The position numbers were made by a program, and so were the translations under genes. The notes below the pieces were generated by a model that was not told where the DNA came from, ran no database searches, and saw nothing but the letters and a program-made list of their open reading frames with translations. Below are positions 8,919 through 12,998 of a stretch of DNA of 12,998 nt, in pieces (position 1 is the stretch's first letter; every line of letters starts with the position of its first letter). The DNA is from Chlorobiota bacterium (lineage in GTDB: Bacteria > Bacteroidota > Ignavibacteria > Ignavibacteriales > Ignavibacteriaceae), in contig RHKR01000075.1 in assembly GCA_008363265.1 (NCBI GenBank), positions 1 to 12,998 on the forward strand, read 5' to 3'.

Positions 8919-8981
8919 GTTTGATTAAATGCATGTAAGTATAACACCGTTTTTAAAGAGAATAGTTTTACAAAATAGAAT

Positions 8982-8989
8982 TAAATTTG
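8982..8989 (+). promoter_or_regulatory. Possible -7 box for the membrane glycosyltransferase gene
   Basis: TAAATTTG matches TAnnTTTG and lies 25 bases before the ATG at 9015. No clear -33 TTTG is present at the expected distance. The leader would be short and A-rich with no Shine-Dalgarno sequence, a common arrangement in Bacteroidota. Confidence 0.3.
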
Positions 8990-9014
8990 TGGTCGAACAA
9001 AATAAAAATATGAA

Positions 9015-10694
9015 ATGAGCCTGAACTTCGAGTCACTTTCACCTGCCAGAACAAAAATTTACATAGTCATCATCTCAGCTGTCATGTTCCTTCCTTTCCT
9101 GGGGAGTGTTCACCTGTTCGACTGGGACGAGATAAACTTTGCTGAAACGTCACGCGAAATGATCGAGACCGGAGACTACCTCCGGGTCCACATCGACTAT
9201 GAACCATTCTATGAAAAGCCACCCCTCTTTTTCTGGTTTCAGGTGATCTCGATGAAGATTTTCGGGATCAACGAGTTCGCCGCCCGTTTCCCCAATGCCA
9301 TTATAGGAATTGCCGCACTACTTATTCTTTATTCTCTCGGTTCACGGCTACAGGACAGGGTCTTCGGGCTTTTTTGGGTATTTTCATACGCAGGCTCGAT
9401 CCTCCCGTATTTCTATTTCCGCTCAGGAATTCTCGATCCCCTGTTCAATCTTTTTATGTTTCTTTCCGTCTGGTACATCCACCTCTCTTTTCGAAAAAGC
9501 GATGGGCGGAATCTCAATTATCTGTATGCCGGAATTTTCTCCGGACTCGCGATCCTTGTGAAGGGGCCCGTGGGTCTGCTTCTGCCGGGTCTTACATTTA
9601 TCATCTTCAATCTGGTCGTTATCAGGAAGGAGAAATTCCAAATTCTTAAAATGCTGGGATTCGGAATTATCGCCATCCTTACTGCGGGAATCTGGTTCGG
9701 AATAGAGTTCCTTGTTAATGGCCCCACTTTCCTCGAGGCCTTTTTCAAATATCAGATCAGACTCCTTACCACAGGTGATGCCGGTTTCAGCGGTCCCATC
9801 TACTACCATCTTGTAGTCGTGCTGATCGGTTGCTTCCCTGCTTCCTTCTTTATTTTCTATTCTTTCAGAAAAGAGAGAGCCTCCTCGGAAGAAATGGCCC
9901 GTTTCAGAACTGTAATGATCATCCTACTACTCGTGGTACTTGTTATTTTCTCGTTGGTTAAAACCAAGATCGTTCATTATTCATCTCTGGCATATTATCC
10001 CGTCACCTACCTCGGTGCTCTTGCACTCTATAATATTTATAAAGAAAAAATTGTCTCTTTCAGAGGATTAAAGATATCTCTGGCTTTGGCGGGCGTGTTT
10101 ATCGGACTCCTTCTTTCGGGTCTGGCACTTCTTGGGATATACAAGAAAGATATCATTCACTGGCTGACGGATGACTATGTAAAAGCAAATCTTCAGGCTG
10201 ATTCGGTCTGGTACAGCTTTGAACCGGGAATCGGAGTGCTGCTCATAGTGATCACAGGAATAGCGATCTTCCTACTTGGGCGGAAACAGATTATTAACGG
10301 CGCGTTTGTGCTATATGGCGGAACAGCATTAACACTCTCTCTCATGTTGCCCTTAATGCTCCCACAGATCGAGAACTACGTGCAGGGAGCTCCGATAGAA
10401 TTCTACAAATCACTCCAAGGGAAAGATGTCTATGTAAAATCGGTCGGTTTCAGAAGTTACGCTGATATTTACTACAGCGCGAAAGAAAAAAAGAACAGTG
10501 CTTCAGGAATCGGGATAAAACACAGTGAGATCGAGAATTTTCTGATCAATGGACCAGTTACCAAACCGGCTTACCTTGTTACGAAGATCAATGAGAGGGA
10601 GAAGTGGACAAAGATACCGACCCTCGAGGTAATGTACGAAAAGAACGGTTTTATTTTCCTGAAGAGGATTCCGGGAGAACCGGTTAGGAAATAA
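9015..10694 (+). CDS. Integral-membrane glycosyltransferase of the ArnT/PMT (GT-C) type
   Basis: The 559-residue protein has about a dozen hydrophobic segments up to residue 450 and a soluble C-terminal tail (about 452-559). The N-terminal pattern is the ArnT/PMT_2 one: FDWDE (35-39, with the catalytic acidic residues of the first outer loop), NFAETSREMI, then YEKPPLFFW (67-74). A later conserved stretch, FSLVKTKIVHY (312-322), also fits the family. Such enzymes take a sugar from a polyprenyl-phosphate carrier and attach it to lipid A, a protein or another acceptor on the outer face of the inner membrane. Donor and acceptor cannot be told here. The start has no Shine-Dalgarno sequence. It is a single plus-strand gene whose stop lies 8 bases from that of the convergent family-2 glycosyltransferase, a possible supplier of the lipid-linked sugar. 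Confidence 0.88.
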   Translation: MSLNFESLSPARTKIYIVIISAVMFLPFLGSVHLFDWDEINFAETSREMIETGDYLRVHIDYEPFYEKPPLFFWFQVISMKIFGINEFAARFPNAIIGIAALLILYSLGSRLQDRVFGLFWVFSYAGSILPYFYFRSGILDPLFNLFMFLSVWYIHLSFRKSDGRNLNYLYAGIFSGLAILVKGPVGLLLPGLTFIIFNLVVIRKEKFQILKMLGFGIIAILTAGIWFGIEFLVNGPTFLEAFFKYQIRLLTTGDAGFSGPIYYHLVVVLIGCFPASFFIFYSFRKERASSEEMARFRTVMIILLLVVLVIFSLVKTKIVHYSSLAYYPVTYLGALALYNIYKEKIVSFRGLKISLALAGVFIGLLLSGLALLGIYKKDIIHWLTDDYVKANLQADSVWYSFEPGIGVLLIVITGIAIFLLGRKQIINGAFVLYGGTALTLSLMLPLMLPQIENYVQGAPIEFYKSLQGKDVYVKSVGFRSYADIYYSAKEKKNSASGIGIKHSEIENFLINGPVTKPAYLVTKINEREKWTKIPTLEVMYEKNGFIFLKRIPGEPVRK

Positions 10695-10698
10695 CCGG
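10680..10698. other. Hairpin across the stop codon of the membrane glycosyltransferase
   Basis: CCGGTTA (10680-10686), loop GGAAA, TAACCGG (10692-10698) form a perfect 7-bp stem. The right arm includes the TAA stop. It lies between two convergent genes whose stops are 8 bases apart, so it is the only candidate terminator there. No run of T follows it on either strand, so a classic intrinsic terminator is not shown. Confidence 0.45.
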
Positions 10699-10702
10699 AG
10701 AT

Positions 10703-11443
10703 TTATCTGTAGATATCGTACTTTGCCAGGCCCATCTTCTGAAGCCTGTGTTTTACGGAGGTTACAAGTACACCGATACCATAAATCGAACTTCTTCTGA
10801 AATTGATCGATGATGCCTCCTCAAAGTACTTTGTGGGACAGGTTACCTCACCTATTTCGTAACCTTTGAAAATTATCTGGGAGAGCATCTGATTATCGAA
10901 AACGAAGTCATCTGAATTTGCCTCCAGATTCAGATCGCGCAACACTTCGGCAGAGAATGCACGGTAACCAGTGTGATACTCGGAGAGTTTCTGTCCCACG
11001 AGCCAATTTTGAACCAAGGTCAAAACACGGTTGGCAATATATTTATATAGTGGCATCCCACCCTTAAGCGCCCCTTTTCCGAGAATTCTTGATGCAAGAA
11101 CAACCGGGTACAGTCCGTTCGCAATTATCCAGGAGATCGAGGGAATGAGCTTGGGGGTGTATTGGTAGTCAGGATGGAGCATGATGACTATGTCAGCACC
11201 CAGTTCAAGTGCTTTCCTGTAGCACGTCTTCTGATTTCCACCGTAGCCTTTGTTCTTGTCGTGCTTGATAACATGCCTGATCCCAAGCTTTTTGCCAACC
11301 TCTGCAGTGTCGTCCTTGCTGGCATCATCAACGAGCACAACGTCATCAACGATATCAAAAGGGATTTCGTTGTAGGTCTGTTCAAGGGTTTTTGCGGCAT
11401 TATAAGCCGGCAGCACAACAATTATTTTCTTGTTATTGAGCAT
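10703..11443 (-). CDS. Family-2 glycosyltransferase, dolichyl/polyprenyl-phosphate sugar synthase-like
   Basis: The 246-residue protein has a GT-A fold nucleotide-sugar region: IVVLPAYNAAKTL (8-20), the acidic pair in VLVDDASKDDT (Asp39-Asp40), NKGYGGNQKT (64-73), and the metal-binding acidic residue in MLHPDYQYTP (Asp92). The acceptor-side motif EYHTGYRAFS (155-164) is typical of the DPM1/GT2 group. These enzymes transfer a sugar from a nucleotide sugar to a polyprenyl phosphate, or act in wall and lipopolysaccharide assembly. No C-terminal membrane anchors are present, so it is probably cytoplasmic and membrane-associated. ATG 11443 follows the stop of the sensor gene by 7 bases with no clear ribosome site, suggesting the same transcript and translational coupling. 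The exact sugar is not readable. Confidence 0.87.
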   Translation of the reverse strand: MLNNKKIIVVLPAYNAAKTLEQTYNEIPFDIVDDVVLVDDASKDDTAEVGKKLGIRHVIKHDKNKGYGGNQKTCYRKALELGADIVIMLHPDYQYTPKLIPSISWIIANGLYPVVLASRILGKGALKGGMPLYKYIANRVLTLVQNWLVGQKLSEYHTGYRAFSAEVLRDLNLEANSDDFVFDNQMLSQIIFKGYEIGEVTCPTKYFEEASSINFRRSSIYGIGVLVTSVKHRLQKMGLAKYDIYR

Positions 11444-11450
11444 CGAAAAA

Positions 11451-12998
11451 TCAGAATATTTTACTCAGTACTTCGACCATCTTGTTACGGAAGATCGGTT
11501 TCGAGACGAAATCGTTAAATCCTGTGGCAATGAACTTCTCTTTATCTCCGGGAAGAACATAAGCGGTTACGGCAATAATTGGAGTCTCTTCGAGCCCTTC
11601 CATTGTCCTGATGATCTTCAGAGCGTCCAGTCCGTTATATTCACCCTGCAGATTTATGTCGAGCACGATGAAATCAAAATGTTCGCTCTCGAGCATCGGG
11701 ATGGCATCTTCAAAACTTTGTGAGAACTTTATCGATTTCAGCTCTTTCATTTGCACCTTGAAAAGGATCTGCGAGTCGAGCTGGTCTTCTATGTAAAGGC
11801 AATTAAGTTTGGTAAGGTCAACCGAAGCTCCTGTTTCCTTCGGTTCAGCGGGTTTTGAGGCCGGTGCCGAACTGTAATGGGAACCTGTTGGCTGAGACTG
11901 AACAGGTCTCACTTCAGCCGGTTTCTCCGGTTCGGGAGGTGCCGGTCTTCTCACCGGTTCAGGTGGAGGTGAAGGTTTCCTCGCTGTGGTATCTTCCTGA
12001 GGCCTTCTGTACGATCCTGAATCAGAATTGCTTCCTGTTTCGAAGAGGTCCCTGCTTCTTGATGAAGGAGCGAAGATATCTTTTTTGAGTGTTTCTTCCT
12101 CAAAGGTGTTTGATGAAGGCCTCGACTGAAAGGCCCCCGTATCACGCTTTCTCTTTCTGTTTATGAAATCGAGTTCGCTGTCGAAATCGAAATCTTCATA
12201 TTCACTCTTCTCATACTCGGGAAGCCTCATTCTGCCGGAGGAGGCAGAGCTCTGAGGTGGTGCCACTCCCGCGGAACCCGATGTATATGGTTCATAACCG
12301 GATATCCTGTCATCCTTAACGGAAACCTTATTGGCCACTATGGCGGGTTTAAATATCTTTTCCCTGTCTTCAATCACTTCTCTTGGTGCTGTTTCAAACT
12401 CGGAAGCCAATGGAAGGATCAAACCTATCTCATAAGGTGTTCCTGACCTTTGAACGATCTCGAATCTTCCTTTCAATAATTTGAAGAGCCTCTGAGCCGA
12501 GAAGATCGTAAACCGGGAAACCCCGAATGCTCTGAGCTTCGACACATCAGAGTCAACAAACAGGGTTTGTATGAGATAGAGAAGTTTTTGCTGGATCTTG
12601 AGATTATGATCCCGGAAAGTTACTATAAAATTGCCCTCATCAAGCTGATATCCACCCACAATGATCTCTTTCTCATCAGTGATGTGAGCCATTATCTTTA
12701 TCAGAAGAAGTACGAGATTTGTAACCTTCTCCTCATCTGAATTGACCATAAGGCCCTGTGGCTTCCTGTCGGCAATAACAGGTTTTTTCCATGGATTCTG
12801 AGCGCTGTTGGCTTCTTCCACGATTTTATCGAGAAGCTGATCAAGAGCGAACTCAACCTTGTTTATCTCTCCAAAATGCTGCTCGATCTGTGCATACTCT
12901 GAGATGGAATCCATGGTGTAGAGGAGTTTCTTCCTGTTCTCATCGATAAATTCCATTGCCTCTTCCTGTTCAGAGGTGGGCGTCGGTATTGAATCTTT
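11451..12998 (-). CDS. Sensor-kinase-like protein with degenerate kinase core and C-terminal receiver domain, N-terminus beyond the window (partial)
   Basis: The frame is open to the right edge, with 14 codons before the Met at 12956, so the start lies outside. Numbering from that Met, residues 1-50 resemble the second helix of a histidine-kinase dimerisation domain (RKKLLYTMDSISEYAQIE). Residues about 55-185 follow the layout of a GHKL ATPase, but key motifs are altered: the usual N-box Asn-Ala is replaced in LLLIKIMAHIT (84-94), the DxGxG box reads FRDHNLK (114-120), and the second glycine box reads GVSRFTIF. A 190-residue disordered linker (about 188-380) follows, rich in Ser, Pro and charge, with Pro-Glu repeats near 329-350. 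A receiver domain (384-501) has an intact phosphorylation site: Glu390-Asp391, Asp433, Thr464, Lys486. No DNA-binding domain is present. It is probably a signalling protein whose kinase half no longer binds ATP normally; the histidine region itself is not visible. Confidence 0.8.
   Translation of the reverse strand, partial: KDSIPTPTSEQEEAMEFIDENRKKLLYTMDSISEYAQIEQHFGEINKVEFALDQLLDKIVEEANSAQNPWKKPVIADRKPQGLMVNSDEEKVTNLVLLLIKIMAHITDEKEIIVGGYQLDEGNFIVTFRDHNLKIQQKLLYLIQTLFVDSDVSKLRAFGVSRFTIFSAQRLFKLLKGRFEIVQRSGTPYEIGLILPLASEFETAPREVIEDREKIFKPAIVANKVSVKDDRISGYEPYTSGSAGVAPPQSSASSGRMRLPEYEKSEYEDFDFDSELDFINRKRKRDTGAFQSRPSSNTFEEETLKKDIFAPSSRSRDLFETGSNSDSGSYRRPQEDTTARKPSPPPEPVRRPAPPEPEKPAEVRPVQSQPTGSHYSSAPASKPAEPKETGASVDLTKLNCLYIEDQLDSQILFKVQMKELKSIKFSQSFEDAIPMLESEHFDFIVLDINLQGEYNGLDALKIIRTMEGLEETPIIAVTAYVLPGDKEKFIATGFNDFVSKPIFRNKMVEVLSKIF

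Noticed and set aside
9423..9809. 128-codon minus-strand frame opposite the membrane glycosyltransferase
   Set aside because: It is antisense to a clear ArnT/PMT-type gene, is composed mainly of polar residues without a recognisable fold, and has no start signal.
11855..12145. Proline-rich repeats in the sensor linker as a possible DNA repeat array
   Set aside because: The Pro-Glu and Pro-Pro runs are short and irregular at DNA level, with no tandem unit of constant length; they are better read as a disordered protein linker.

Overview
The window reads as a piece of chromosome from a free-living bacterium of the Bacteroidota/Chlorobiota (FCB) group, most like the Ignavibacteria. This rests on gene style: a large secreted mosaic of beta-propeller and jelly-roll modules, a malate dehydrogenase of the LDH-like type, A/T-rich leaders with TAnnTTTG-like -7 boxes, and a mid-range GC content. 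The assignment is inference; there is no rRNA or other marker here to prove it. I see no tRNA, rRNA, CRISPR, insertion sequence, integrase or phage gene.

Layout. Bases 1-3579 (minus) hold most of a very long secreted surface protein, cut by the window edge before its C-terminus. A 152-base spacer with a strong imperfect dyad separates it from 3732-6160 (minus). That stretch encodes what should be one acyl-activating ligase / acyl carrier protein / acyltransferase fusion, but here it is split into two frames at about 4590-4610. Divergent from it, 6318-7839 (plus) is a compact rplU-rpmA-mdh operon ending in a clear bidirectional hairpin terminator. A zinc alcohol/aldehyde dehydrogenase (7903-8907, minus) converges on that terminator. 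Divergent from it is a plus-strand integral-membrane sugar transferase of the ArnT/PMT kind (9015-10694). It converges, with only 8 bases between stop codons, on a minus-strand unit that enters from the right edge: a sensor-kinase-like protein with a C-terminal receiver domain (11451 to the edge), followed after 7 bases by a family-2 glycosyltransferase (10703-11443).

How the genes fit together. The ligase/ACP/acyltransferase pair suggests fatty-acid activation and transfer into phospholipid or a related lipid. The two glycosyltransferases are a plausible pair: a cytoplasmic enzyme of the polyprenyl-phosphate sugar synthase type, and a membrane enzyme that uses such lipid-linked sugars. They are convergent, not co-transcribed, so the link is only suggestive. 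rplU, rpmA and mdh are growth-linked housekeeping genes.

The points most worth a second look are the broken fusion gene, whose ACP domain appears to have lost its first helix, and the kinase-like region at the right edge, whose ATP-binding signatures look degenerate while its receiver domain is intact. I found no convincing entirely new system. The region looks mostly like ordinary core genome with a few oddities.
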